Origin: Chitinophagales bacterium
Lineage (GTDB): Bacteria; Bacteroidota; Bacteroidia; Chitinophagales; Chitinophagaceae
Length of the DNA: 64,000 bases
Assembly (NCBI GenBank): GCA_015654695.1
Contig: JAATGJ010000058.1
Coordinates: 1 to 64,000 of the forward strand
Direction of reading: 5' to 3'
Below, piece after piece: positions 24,678 to 35,072 of the stretch; position 1 is the first letter of the stretch; every line of letters starts with the position of its first letter. The translations under genes were made by a program, and so were the position numbers. The notes below the pieces were generated by a model. The model saw nothing but the letters and a program-made list of their open reading frames with translations, was not told the origin of the DNA and ran no database searches.

Positions 24678-27308
24678 TTAATCCAATAAATACACCGGTA
24701 AATTTTCTTCCGTAGCATGAACAATATGATTCGTTTCCATTTCCTTCGCGCCTTCAATAAATTCTTCCATGTTGTGAATGGTCTTTATTTCACTGGCATC
24801 AGTAATGGGTTCATATTTTGCAAATACCCCGTTCCGGAAATAATAAAACTGTTTTTCCTCCGGATGAAGCGCCACAATATGCACCCACTCATTGTTATAC
24901 CATTCAAAGACTTCAGGTGAAGATTGAATTGCTTTCAGAACAATGCCGGGTTTGTGTTCTACTATTACCATCAATCGCACCGGGTCATGCACTTCAATCA
25001 TTTGCCAGGGCAGGCCGGGTCGTAAATCACCATCGCTGCTGTTGGCCACACCGAACAAGCCCATCACATTATGCGGTAGTTTAGTACCAGCACCCATCTT
25101 AATATTATCCACTCTTGAGAAATAATATTCCAGGTTGATACCACCGCAAACCAAACCAATGGGCCTCATTACCACTGTTAGGATTGCACCATCAGGATCA
25201 GTTGTATAATCATAGCTATTTAAGAAAGCTCTTCTGTCGAGGAATAAACCTTTAGTTGTTTGTCTGCGCCCAATAATGGCTAATGTATTGGTACCATGTC
25301 CCAGCTCAGGCCTGGGTTCAAACAATGAAACAGAACGATTGTGGATGGCTTTGCGTACCTGTTCTAATTCCTGCCTGGTATTGATTGATGCAAAACGCCG
25401 GCTTCGTTCTTTTGCATTCAGGTTTAATGCCATTTCAAAATTTTGTTTGTTGATAAGATGTTTTTGTGCGTTTTCCAGGCTCAATATGTCTTCATCATAA
25501 TAACCCCATACATCAGCAGCCGTATCATGCATACTACCGATGAATTGTGTGGTATCCGGGATTACAATTCCCTTAGTGGCCAATACCTCTCTTACTTTTT
25601 TATGATTTAAAATAAAAGACTGTACTCTTGCATTAGTGGCTCCGGGTCTCCCGCTACAGGCTCCGCAATCATGTGCACCGTGATGCGGATTGTTGGCGCT
25701 GCTGCTGCCATGTGCAACAAAATAAACAATGGGTGCAAAATTTTTGATCAACCCGATGCCCCGTAAAAAACCTTCTCCCCTTATGACCATTTCGTCAAGT
25801 GTATAACCAATCTGCAATCCATTTTCCGTATCCGCCGGATTTTTATTTTCAATAGTAAGTGCTGATAGCTTATCCATGTGTCCGTATGCGTTGGAAATAG
25901 CCGGGCTCATTTTAGGGCGAAACAGCAACTGTATCTTTTTCACGAAAGCCCAAAATCCAAAACTGATACTTAATAAAAAACCGGATAAAATGCCATGTGT
26001 AAGCTTGGTATAAATCAGCTCATCTTTTCTGATTGATTTGGCGTCATGCTCCTTGATCAAATATTTAGGTGTAACAGGTGCCGGGCAAAGTTTATCATAA
26101 AACTTTCCGCCTTCCTGCTGAAAATAAAATTCCACTCCAAAAAACCCGGGAGCGCCGAATGTTTCAGCATTTCTATCCACCGCTTCAATGTGACGGCGGA
26201 TTGAATCTTCCCTTTCGTCAATACAGAAGATGGCCTGGAAAGAAGGGCCGCTGTCCGCTTTTAAAGAAGAATTAATAAGACCCCTGGTATTTACAGCCAT
26301 TCTTCTTTCATCAGACATACTGATGCCTTTCAGCACTGAATCATAATAACTCCATTCAAAAGCATCCTGCCATAATTCTATTACTTCGGCCAATTCTGTT
26401 TTAGCAACATCCGCAAATAAATTGACCGGCGGCACATTAACGTGATAAGCCAGCGACTTCCATTTATTTCCCAATGCATGGTTTAATGCATCCAGCTCCA
26501 TCAGCAATTCAAACTCCAGTAATTCTTTTAGTGTAATTTGTTTTCGGTCGAGCAGGGTCTGTGGATTATCTTCCACTGCACTTACAAAACCGCTCCATCC
26601 ATGATGAGCAAATTGCTGGTCAAATAAATATTGTTCGAAATATTCCTCTTTACCAACAATCACTTTTAATAGCTTTGTAATAGTATAGTCACCTGATAAA
26701 AACTTTTGCCTGACAGTTTTTGTTTTAAAGAAACTAACAAAACTGTTTTGTTCCATTTCTTTAACACTGTCGATAAATGATTTATTGACAACCGGGAAAC
26801 TTTCAATAGCAATACCCTGGTCTAAAAAACCACACAGTATGCGGAATAGCAAGGGGTGAACTTTATTATCCAGATCTAATTGATACACTTCTTTCCAATT
26901 GGCGCGAAGCTGGCCGATGCGGGGAAAGTTAATACTGTCATACTCTTTGCTGATCAGTTTGCCTTTCCATTCAGCTACTGCGTCTTTCCCTTTTTTTCCA
27001 GTAATCACCATTTGCAGCACATCCTCCCTGATCCGGCCTGTCTTATACATTTCCCGGTATTCCGGCAATTGTAAATGCACCTGGAAACCAAAAATTTTCG
27101 ACGCTTTAAAAATGGCATCGTAAAACTTCATATGCTGAAAGGCATGTAAAGAATTATGATGAATAAAATCTTTTAACGCCTGTTGTGATGGCAGAAAGTG
27201 TTTTAACTCATGCAATATATGTTGTTCATCAAAATGCCCGTCGGGGTTTCCTGTAACTGATTTCTTATGATGTGTTGTTCCGGCCACTGATGTTGATGCA
27301 GTATCCAT
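24678..27308 (-). CDS. dabA: DabA-type inorganic carbon transporter subunit (DUF2309)
   Basis: DabA is a large zinc protein distantly related to beta-carbonic anhydrase. With DabB it is thought to hydrate CO2 to bicarbonate one-way at the inner membrane, driven by an ion gradient. The 876-aa protein has C362-x-D364-x-R366 (FCIDERED) and H533 with C548 (AHGSS...HDCGACSGR). These correspond to the zinc and active residues of Halothiobacillus DabA (C351, D353, H524, C539), with the same 15-residue H-to-C spacing. The N-terminal 'FIHHNSLHAFQHM' is also typical. Its ATG directly abuts the SulP stop codon. Confidence 0.92.
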   Translation of the reverse strand: MDTASTSVAGTTHHKKSVTGNPDGHFDEQHILHELKHFLPSQQALKDFIHHNSLHAFQHMKFYDAIFKASKIFGFQVHLQLPEYREMYKTGRIREDVLQMVITGKKGKDAVAEWKGKLISKEYDSINFPRIGQLRANWKEVYQLDLDNKVHPLLFRILCGFLDQGIAIESFPVVNKSFIDSVKEMEQNSFVSFFKTKTVRQKFLSGDYTITKLLKVIVGKEEYFEQYLFDQQFAHHGWSGFVSAVEDNPQTLLDRKQITLKELLEFELLMELDALNHALGNKWKSLAYHVNVPPVNLFADVAKTELAEVIELWQDAFEWSYYDSVLKGISMSDERRMAVNTRGLINSSLKADSGPSFQAIFCIDEREDSIRRHIEAVDRNAETFGAPGFFGVEFYFQQEGGKFYDKLCPAPVTPKYLIKEHDAKSIRKDELIYTKLTHGILSGFLLSISFGFWAFVKKIQLLFRPKMSPAISNAYGHMDKLSALTIENKNPADTENGLQIGYTLDEMVIRGEGFLRGIGLIKNFAPIVYFVAHGSSSANNPHHGAHDCGACSGRPGATNARVQSFILNHKKVREVLATKGIVIPDTTQFIGSMHDTAADVWGYYDEDILSLENAQKHLINKQNFEMALNLNAKERSRRFASINTRQELEQVRKAIHNRSVSLFEPRPELGHGTNTLAIIGRRQTTKGLFLDRRAFLNSYDYTTDPDGAILTVVMRPIGLVCGGINLEYYFSRVDNIKMGAGTKLPHNVMGLFGVANSSDGDLRPGLPWQMIEVHDPVRLMVIVEHKPGIVLKAIQSSPEVFEWYNNEWVHIVALHPEEKQFYYFRNGVFAKYEPITDASEIKTIHNMEEFIEGAKEMETNHIVHATEENLPVYLLD

Positions 27309-28928
27309 TTAATTATTTTGAGTTGTCAATAACTGATCTTGCCTGGCTACCTGCTCTTTTTCAGAATGCACGTGAACCGAATCTTCCATTTTATATGCCT
27401 TCTTAAAATTTCGCAGCCCCACAGTTATGTTTTTATCTTTTGAGCCAAAATTTAAAAAGTCACGTATCAGCTCAAGCACATCGTAATCTATATATACAGT
27501 ATTACCTGCATCAATAATTACATTACTGTTTGCAGGTAAGTGAGCAAGAGTTTGCTTGATGGCGGCTTTGTTTAAAAATGATACTTCCTGCGCCAGGTCA
27601 ATATATATCGTTTCCCCTTCGGTATGCTTTTCCTTTTTAAAGAAGTAAGCGAGTTTCATATTACCTCTCAGGATAAAGATTATACTTACCCCCAAACCAA
27701 TACCTACCCCTTTTAATAAATCGGTTAATACCACGGCTATCACTGTCACGATAAAAGGGATGAACTGGTGTTTGCCGGTATGCCACATGTGTTTAAACAC
27801 TTTAGGGCTGGCTAATCTCAACCCGATCATTATCAGGATAGCAGCAAGGCAAGCCATCGGTATCTTATTCAGCAGGCCGGGAATAGCTACTACAGCCAGC
27901 AACAGGAAAACACCATGTGCAATAGCGGACAATTTTGTTTTGGCGCCAGCATTGATATTAGCTGTTGTTCTTACTATTACTGAAGTCATGGGCAGGCCGC
28001 CAATCAATCCGGACAATATATTTCCGATACCCTGCGCCCTCAATTCGGTATTGGCGCTGGAATACCGTTTCAACGGATCCATTTTATCCCCTGCCTCCAG
28101 GCATAAAAGGGTTTCAATACTTGCCACGATAGCAATGGTAACACCGACTATCCATACTTTTGAATTGGTAAAAGCAGCAAAATCAGGAGTGGTAAACTGC
28201 CCGAAAAATTCATTAAAAGAAGAAGCGGTTGGCAATGTCACCAAATGCTCCTGCGAAATAGCCAGGCTTGAACCGGTTGACTTAAATAATTCATTGAGCA
28301 GGATGCCCACCACGACAGCCACCAAAGCCCCCGGCACCGCTTTTATCTTTTTTAATGCGGGAATTTTATTAAAGGCAATAATGATAGCCAATGAAACAAC
28401 GGTGACTATGATAGCCCCTAAATGGGCATAATTAAATGAATGGATGATCTCAGTAAAAAACCCTTTGTCTTCACTCAGCAGCTCATAGGAAAAGAAATCC
28501 CCTTCGTGTTCCTTATCATAACCTATGGCGTGTGGTATTTCTTTTTTAATAATAATAATACCGATAGCCACTAACATTCCTTCAATAACACTGGTGGGGA
28601 AATAGCTGGAAATACCTCCCGCTTTTACAAGACCAAGAGTCAACTGGATCAGGCCTGCGATGACAACAGCCACCAAAAAAGGTTCATAGCCTAAATCTGT
28701 AACAGCGACAAGTATAATAGCGATAAGGCCGGCTGCAGGTCCTGAAACACTTACGTTTGAACTGCTTAAGAATCCTACTACTATACCGCCAATAACTCCG
28801 CAGATAATTCCTGCAAAAGGTGGAGCTCCGCTGGCGACGGCAATCCCCAGGCAAAGAGGTAATGCCACTAAAAAAACCACCATGCCGGATAGCAGGTCTG
28901 TCTTTAAGAACTTAGTATTTAATTTCAT
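27309..28928 (-). CDS. SulP-family transporter with STAS domain (putative bicarbonate transporter)
   Basis: From ATG 28928 the protein has 539 aa. The membrane core shows 'LLSGMVVFLVALPLCLGIAVASGAPP', 'SVSGPAAGLIAIILVAV' and 'GLIGGLPMTSVIVRTTANINAGAKTK'. A C-terminal STAS-like domain (about the last 110 residues, with 'VSFLNKAAIKQTL' and 'VIIDAGNTVYIDYDVLE') follows. It resembles the BicA/SulP group often linked to carbonic anhydrase. It is the third gene of the operon small protein - carbonic anhydrase - SulP - dabA - dabB, with no gap to dabA. The 23-residue upstream extension of the frame crosses a hairpin and is not used. Confidence 0.88.
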   Translation of the reverse strand: MKLNTKFLKTDLLSGMVVFLVALPLCLGIAVASGAPPFAGIICGVIGGIVVGFLSSSNVSVSGPAAGLIAIILVAVTDLGYEPFLVAVVIAGLIQLTLGLVKAGGISSYFPTSVIEGMLVAIGIIIIKKEIPHAIGYDKEHEGDFFSYELLSEDKGFFTEIIHSFNYAHLGAIIVTVVSLAIIIAFNKIPALKKIKAVPGALVAVVVGILLNELFKSTGSSLAISQEHLVTLPTASSFNEFFGQFTTPDFAAFTNSKVWIVGVTIAIVASIETLLCLEAGDKMDPLKRYSSANTELRAQGIGNILSGLIGGLPMTSVIVRTTANINAGAKTKLSAIAHGVFLLLAVVAIPGLLNKIPMACLAAILIMIGLRLASPKVFKHMWHTGKHQFIPFIVTVIAVVLTDLLKGVGIGLGVSIIFILRGNMKLAYFFKKEKHTEGETIYIDLAQEVSFLNKAAIKQTLAHLPANSNVIIDAGNTVYIDYDVLELIRDFLNFGSKDKNITVGLRNFKKAYKMEDSVHVHSEKEQVARQDQLLTTQNN

Positions 28929-28965
28929 CTTATATCCCTGTTTTAAAATTTTGGTTCGTTTATAT

Positions 28966-28999
28966 CCATGATTACCCCGCAAATGCAGGGTAATCATGG
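28966..28999. repeat. intergenic hairpin between carbonic anhydrase and SulP genes
   Basis: CCATGATTACCC-(10 bases)-GGGTAATCATGG is a perfect 12-bp inverted repeat in the 131-bp gap. There is no T run after it in the direction of transcription, so it may be a processing or attenuation hairpin, or an operator, rather than a full terminator. Confidence 0.6.
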
Positions 29000-29059
29000 A
29001 CTTGTTTTTACTTTAAAACTTCTTTTTACATCTTATTCCTGCATCAGCAGTTATTGATT

Positions 29060-29719
29060 TTAAGCAATGACTAATTTCTTATCTTCTCTTTCTCTTTTGG
29101 TCAGGTTTTTAAAGAAATCTACTTTGCCATTATCTACATTATATAGACCGCCCACAATACCTATCTGGCCATTTGCAAACATTTCTGTTATAATTTCACT
29201 GCGGTTTAATATTTGCTCCAGGCTGTTCTCCACGTTGGCATAAGCCACTTTATCTTTAAACTGGTAGTTTTTATCATCGGAGAGCAAAGCCTTACTGATT
29301 GAAGGTTGTATGCGCTTCAGCAAGTTGGTGATATGTCCGTCTTCTACTCCCTGTTTTGCGCTTTTAATGGCGCCGCATTCTGTATGTCCCAATACCATCA
29401 ATACTTTGGATCCGATATATTTAACGGCATACTCAATACTGGCCAGTATGTCATCGTTGACAATATTACCAGCTACTCTTATGCTGAAAAGATCACCAAG
29501 CCCCTGGTCAAATACCAGCTCTGAAGAAGTTCGTGAATCCATGCAGCTCAATACTACTGCAAACGGGTATTGCCCTTCCCTTGTCTCATTGATCATTTCC
29601 AGGTGATCATGATCTGATTTAAGGTTACTGACAAATCGCTTATTGCCTTCCACCAGCAGTTCATATCCCCGGTAAGGTGTAAGGCTTTGTAAATATTCTT
29701 TCGAATGCTTTCTCATCAT
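29060..29719 (-). CDS. beta-carbonic anhydrase
   Basis: This 219-aa enzyme interconverts CO2 and bicarbonate. Zinc ligands are C59 (in C-M-D-S-R), H112 and C115 (GHTECGAI), with the catalytic D61-x-R63 pair. 'DLFSIRVAGNIV' is also typical of the family. No signal peptide is seen, so it should be cytoplasmic. It is upstream of SulP, dabA and dabB on the same strand. It is only distantly similar to the second carbonic anhydrase at 30456, so the two are probably not recent duplicates. Confidence 0.92.
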   Translation of the reverse strand: MMRKHSKEYLQSLTPYRGYELLVEGNKRFVSNLKSDHDHLEMINETREGQYPFAVVLSCMDSRTSSELVFDQGLGDLFSIRVAGNIVNDDILASIEYAVKYIGSKVLMVLGHTECGAIKSAKQGVEDGHITNLLKRIQPSISKALLSDDKNYQFKDKVAYANVENSLEQILNRSEIITEMFANGQIGIVGGLYNVDNGKVDFFKNLTKREREDKKLVIA

Positions 29720-29828
29720 GTAAATATTTTAAATTGCTGCCAGGTAAATCGGCAACATTATTATTGAATTGGGTGTAAATGTGTAACCAGGCCTGTTAGA
29801 GGCCTTTAGTAAATAGATAATTTAAAAC

Positions 29829-30203
29829 CTATGCAAGGTTTGGCGGGGGAACAAGCAGTTCGCCATGAAAAGCAACATAAGTGCCTGCGTTTTCTAATTT
29901 GTGATACTGAGAGGTTAAAGAAAAGAAATGATCAGTTATGTGATGATCATGCAGGTATTCTTCGGAAAAGGAACTGCTGCCAGTGGGGGCTTTTTCTTCA
30001 GTAGTGTTGCCAAAGGGATTGGCAGCTTCTTCTTCATTACCATTGAGAGGCGTTCCGGCATTTGCCATTTTATCCTGCCTCGCCTGCTCCTGCTTGCTGG
30101 CAAACACAAAAGGGGTACTTACAGTAAGCCATAGCAATGCTAATATCATGAAGATGGCGGAAGCCAGTTGGAAAGGATTATATTTTTTTCTGTTTCTCTT
30201 CAT
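29829..30203 (-). CDS. small exported protein of unknown function, paralogue B of the carbon locus
   Basis: This 124-aa protein has a basic start (MKRNRKKYN), a hydrophobic signal/anchor segment (about 14-33, including LLWLTVSTPFVFA) and an acidic linker. The blocks 'NPFGNTTEEKAPTGSSS', 'SEEYLHDHH' and a C-terminal 'YVAFHGELLVPPPN' complete it. It shares these blocks with the protein at 20638-21000. Several histidines cluster at 'YLHDHHITDH', so metal binding is conceivable. It begins the minus-strand carbon operon, 109 bp before the carbonic anhydrase. A weak -7-like TTATTTTG lies about 15 bp upstream. No known function. Confidence 0.65.
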   Translation of the reverse strand: MKRNRKKYNPFQLASAIFMILALLWLTVSTPFVFASKQEQARQDKMANAGTPLNGNEEEAANPFGNTTEEKAPTGSSSFSEEYLHDHHITDHFFSLTSQYHKLENAGTYVAFHGELLVPPPNLA

Positions 30204-30402
30204 GAATGAATGTGATGCAAAATAACACTTTACCTTTTTTAAACCAAACCATTCGTGAATATAGTTGGATACTAATTACCCCTTTGTGACAATTACTGGT
30301 TTTCAGGGAAAAGAACAGAGATGCAGCAAACTTGTTTAAGTTTTTGACATTTTTTTTGTTATTTCTTTTGGCGTATTATAATAAAGAAAACTAAACGGCT
30401 GG

Positions 30403-30436
30403 TTTGGCCTTTTCATTTTATTAAAAGCTACTTTTG
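30403..30436 (+). promoter_or_regulatory. promoter of the second carbonic anhydrase gene
   Basis: TTTG at 30403-30406 and TACTTTTG at 30429-30436 form a Bacteroidota-type -33/-7 pair with 22 bp between them, slightly longer than usual. The start codon is at 30456. Confidence 0.6.
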
Positions 30437-30455
30437 AATATCAATCGGTTTATAT

Positions 30456-31091
30456 ATGAAACCCTACGAGGTACTACTAAATGATAATAAACACTGGGCA
30501 GCCAAAAAACTGGCCGAAGATCCCGGTTTTTTTGAGCGCCTGCTGCATGTACAAAGCCCTGAGTTTTTATGGATTGGCTGCAGCGACAGCCGCGTACCTC
30601 CCAACGAGATAACACAAACAGAACCGGGAGAAATATTCATCCATCGTAACGTAGCCAACCTGGTGGTGAACACGGATGTGAATATTATGAGTGTATTGGA
30701 TTATGCAGTGAACTACCTGAAAATAAAACATGTGGTAGTCTGCGGACATTATGGTTGCGGCGGTGTTAAAGCAGCCATGTCGAACGGAGATTTTAACCAG
30801 GTACTTAATATGTGGCTGCGTAATATTAAAGATATTTACCGCTTTCACCGTAAAGAGCTGGACGCTATACAGGACGAAGACAAGCGGGTGAACCGGCTGG
30901 TGGAATTAAATGTAAAGGAACAGGTATTTAACCTGGCGAAAACGGCCATCATTCAAAAAGCATGGAGTACTGAACAGCGGCCTGACCTGCACGGCTGGGT
31001 GTATGATCTGCATGATGGATTAATAGACCCCATTGTGGAAATGAAAGCCGGAACTGATATTGACCCTCTGTATGAGTATGATGACCTGTAA
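30456..31091 (+). CDS. can: beta-carbonic anhydrase (Can type)
   Basis: This 211-aa beta-carbonic anhydrase is of the plant/Can type. Zinc ligands are C42 (C-S-D-S-R), H98 and C101 (CGHYGCGGV), with D44/R46 as the gating pair. 'EPGEIFIHRNVANLV' and the C-terminal 'LHGWVYDLHDGLI' are classic. It is cytoplasmic, has its own promoter, and is divergent from the DAB operon across a 250-bp region. It probably equilibrates CO2 and bicarbonate for carboxylases; pairing it with an active DAB pump raises the question of how futile cycling is avoided. Confidence 0.95.
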   Translation: MKPYEVLLNDNKHWAAKKLAEDPGFFERLLHVQSPEFLWIGCSDSRVPPNEITQTEPGEIFIHRNVANLVVNTDVNIMSVLDYAVNYLKIKHVVVCGHYGCGGVKAAMSNGDFNQVLNMWLRNIKDIYRFHRKELDAIQDEDKRVNRLVELNVKEQVFNLAKTAIIQKAWSTEQRPDLHGWVYDLHDGLIDPIVEMKAGTDIDPLYEYDDL

Positions 31092-31101
31092 ATAATAGTA
31101 G

Positions 31102-31122
31102 GCTGCTAAAGGCAGCTTTTTT
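31102..31122 (+). terminator. rho-independent terminator after the carbonic anhydrase gene
   Basis: GCTGC-TAAAG-GCAGC followed by six T residues, 10 bp past the stop codon. Confidence 0.7.
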
Positions 31123-31147
31123 CTTTCCGATTTATAAAATTCCTTGT

Positions 31148-32233
31148 ATGAGATTGCTTCCCTGCCTGCTTGTGTTGTTAGTAGTTATTTCATGTAATAA
31201 TTCTTCCCGGGGTAAAAGCGGGAACTGGACATTACTTCCATTTGTAAAAGCCGATGAAGCTAATCCTGTATTAGTCCCCGATTCTTCCACCTTGTTCGAT
31301 TGCCCCATCATCGGTAAAGTAAAATGGGAAGAAAAAGATGTGTTCAATCCCGCCGCAGTAGTTCGTCATGACACCCTTTTTCTTTTATACCGCGCAGAAG
31401 ATAAAATCGGGAAGTATGCAGGCACTTCCAGGATCGGGCTGGCATGGAGTATAGATGGTCTGCATTTTATAAAACATCCGGTTCCTGTACTTTATCCTGG
31501 TAATGATTCATTGAAAAAATATGAGTGGGAAGGCGGATGTGAAGATCCCCGTATTGTGGAAGACGAAAACGGTACTTATTATTTAACCTATACAGCCTAT
31601 GATGGTGACAAGGCAAGATTACTGGTAGCCACTTCTGCGGATCTGTATCACTGGGAAAAACATGGTCATGCGTTTGCAAAAACATTCAATGGGAAATATG
31701 TAAATCAATGGAGTAAATCCGGTTCCATTGTTTGCAGATATGAAAACGGAAAAACAATTGCTGTTAAAATAAATGGCAAGTACTGGATGTACTGGGGCGA
31801 TACCAATATCTTCCTGGCTAGTTCCGATGACCTTGTCAACTGGGTGCCGGTTGAAACCCCTGGTGGAAAATTGCAGGTAGCATTTGGACCAAGAAAAGGA
31901 AAATTTGACAGTGACCTGGTAGAACCCGGGCCGGCGGCTATGTTTACCGGCAAAGGAATCCTGCTTATGTATAACAGCCGCAATGTACCGGCAAAAGGTG
32001 ATACTACTTTACTGGAAGGAACTTATGCGGCTTCGCAAATATTGTTTGACAAAAATAATCCTGCTAAAGTGATAGAAAGAATGGATACTTATTTCATGAA
32101 ACCTGAAAAGGATTATGAAATAAACGGGCAGGTAGGCCGTGTTTGTTTTGCAGAGGGACTGGTGAACTATAAAGGAAAATGGTTTTTGTATTATGGAACC
32201 GCTGATTCTAAGATCGCAGTAGCAGTAAACTAA
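31148..32233 (+). CDS. GH130-family glycosidase/phosphorylase, lipoprotein
   Basis: This 361-aa protein carries a lipoprotein leader (lipobox V-I-S-C at residues 15-18) and a five-bladed beta-propeller typical of GH130. Family marks are 'FNPAAVVRHDTLFLLYRAED', 'SRIGLAWSIDGLHF', 'GGCEDPRIVEDENGTYYLTYTAYDG' and the late 'NYKGKWFLYYGTADSKIAVA'. GH130 enzymes phosphorolyse or hydrolyse beta-mannosides. A lipid anchor points to the periplasmic side, where hydrolysis is more likely than phosphorolysis. The exact substrate is not known, and no polysaccharide-utilisation genes (SusC/SusD) are near. Confidence 0.85.
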   Translation: MRLLPCLLVLLVVISCNNSSRGKSGNWTLLPFVKADEANPVLVPDSSTLFDCPIIGKVKWEEKDVFNPAAVVRHDTLFLLYRAEDKIGKYAGTSRIGLAWSIDGLHFIKHPVPVLYPGNDSLKKYEWEGGCEDPRIVEDENGTYYLTYTAYDGDKARLLVATSADLYHWEKHGHAFAKTFNGKYVNQWSKSGSIVCRYENGKTIAVKINGKYWMYWGDTNIFLASSDDLVNWVPVETPGGKLQVAFGPRKGKFDSDLVEPGPAAMFTGKGILLMYNSRNVPAKGDTTLLEGTYAASQILFDKNNPAKVIERMDTYFMKPEKDYEINGQVGRVCFAEGLVNYKGKWFLYYGTADSKIAVAVN

Positions 32234-32251
32234 TAATATTAACTTCGCACT

Positions 32252-33154
32252 ATGTGCATTGAGGTAAAAAATCTTCTCAAACAATACGGTGAACAAAAAG
32301 CCGTCAATAATATTTCCTTCAAAGTAGAAAAAGGCGAGATCGTTGGTTTTCTCGGGCCCAATGGTGCAGGTAAATCAACTACGATGAAGATCATCACAGG
32401 ATACCTGCAGCAAACAGGCGGTGAAGCTTTTGTGTGTGGTATTAATGTAGCTGAAGAACCATTGGAAACAAAAAAGAAAATCGGTTATTTGCCCGAGCTG
32501 AATGCTTTGTATTATGATATGTACGTGAAAGAGTACCTGGCCTTTATCGCAGAAGTACATAAGGTGACAGACCCAAAGTTGAAAATTGAAACTGTAATAG
32601 AACTAACCGGCTTGAAGGTAGAAAGCAAAAAAAAGATAGGGCAGCTTTCAAAAGGATATAAACAAAGAGTGGGTTTAGCGGCCGCACTGATCCATGATCC
32701 CGAAGTGCTGATACTGGATGAACCTACTTCCGGTCTTGATCCCAACCAGATCATAGAGATCAGGGATGTAATCAAAAAACAGGGACAAAATAAAACCGTT
32801 CTCTTCTCTTCTCATATTTTGCAGGAAGTAGAAGCTATCTGCGACAGGGTGATCATTATTAATAAAGGTCAGTTGGTGGCAGATGATAAACTGGCTAATC
32901 TCAGAAAAAATTCAAATGCCCGGACAAAAGTGATACTTGAACTAAAAGAAACGGTTGATGAAGAAATCATGTTACCTGTTTTTGGCGCAGAGGTGACCCG
33001 CATACATCCAACTACCTGGAAGTTTGATACGTCTGATCCCGAAAGATTAAAAAAACAAATACTTGAACTTACATTAAAAAACAATCTCAATATTGTTTCT
33101 CTGCAGAGTGAGACAACCAACCTGGAAGATGTTTTCAGAAACCTGACTGCATAA
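32252..33154 (+). CDS. gldA: ABC transporter ATP-binding protein, GldA-like
   Basis: This 300-aa ABC ATPase shows Walker A 'GPNGAGKST' (about residues 34-42), signature 'LSKGYKQRVGLA', Walker B 'VLILDEPTSGLDP' and the switch histidine in 'SSHILQEVE'. The segment 'IGYLPELNALYYDMYVKEYLAF' and the C-terminal domain match GldA, the ATPase of the gliding-motility-associated GldAFG exporter of Bacteroidota. The membrane subunits GldF and GldG are not next to it, which is usual for gldA. A TAACTTCG element (one mismatch to -7) lies only 5 bp before the start, suggesting a very short leader. Confidence 0.82.
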   Translation: MCIEVKNLLKQYGEQKAVNNISFKVEKGEIVGFLGPNGAGKSTTMKIITGYLQQTGGEAFVCGINVAEEPLETKKKIGYLPELNALYYDMYVKEYLAFIAEVHKVTDPKLKIETVIELTGLKVESKKKIGQLSKGYKQRVGLAAALIHDPEVLILDEPTSGLDPNQIIEIRDVIKKQGQNKTVLFSSHILQEVEAICDRVIIINKGQLVADDKLANLRKNSNARTKVILELKETVDEEIMLPVFGAEVTRIHPTTWKFDTSDPERLKKQILELTLKNNLNIVSLQSETTNLEDVFRNLTA

Positions 33155-33363
33155 AAACACCTAAGCGGTAATAAGAGGTATGATGAAAAATTCGAAATGC
33201 TTTTAGAACATTTAAACTGATTGGCACTAAGAGTAATATTTACTTCTACTGAAAATTAAAAGAAGGTGTAAAAGATCAATAAACCGCTTTTTGCTGCAAG
33301 TCCTGAAAACTGTTTCTTTGCAAAACGAAAGCTGCCGCCATCTGATCTGACCAAATCAATTAA

Positions 33364-34683
<1,320 letters not shown>

Positions 34684-34757
34684 ATTGCCCGAAGTTGGAG
34701 GTCAAAAGCCTGAACAAATGATTTCAGTCTTCTGACTTCTCACCTCAGATATCTAAT

Positions 34758-35072
34758 ATGAAATTCCTGACACATATTCCGGCCTGGCTAAAGAGTAAAT
34801 ATTTTATCGCAACCGCTGTATTCGCGGTTATCATTCTTTTTTTGGATAAAAACGACGTCATTACTCAATCAGACAGGAGCAGGCAATTGCAGGATCTTCT
34901 TATCAGCAAACAATACTATACCGACCAGATAGCAGCCGAACAGGCCGAACTGGATAAAATGAAAACAAATCCCGGTACCCTGGAAAAATATGCCCGTGAA
35001 AAATACCTGATGAAACGGGATAATGAAGACCTGTATATAATCCCGGAAAATTACTCAGAAGGCAAGAATTAG
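34758..35072 (+). CDS. septum formation initiator family protein (FtsB/DivIC-like)
   Basis: This 104-aa protein has a short cytoplasmic start, one membrane helix (about residues 14-31) and a coiled coil (about 40-75). The conserved segment 'TLEKYAREKYLMKRDNEDLYII' is the FtsB/DivIC pattern. Such proteins bridge FtsL and FtsQ in the divisome. It follows eno by about 75 bp, an arrangement also seen for ftsB in other bacteria. Confidence 0.85.
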   Translation: MKFLTHIPAWLKSKYFIATAVFAVIILFLDKNDVITQSDRSRQLQDLLISKQYYTDQIAAEQAELDKMKTNPGTLEKYAREKYLMKRDNEDLYIIPENYSEGKN

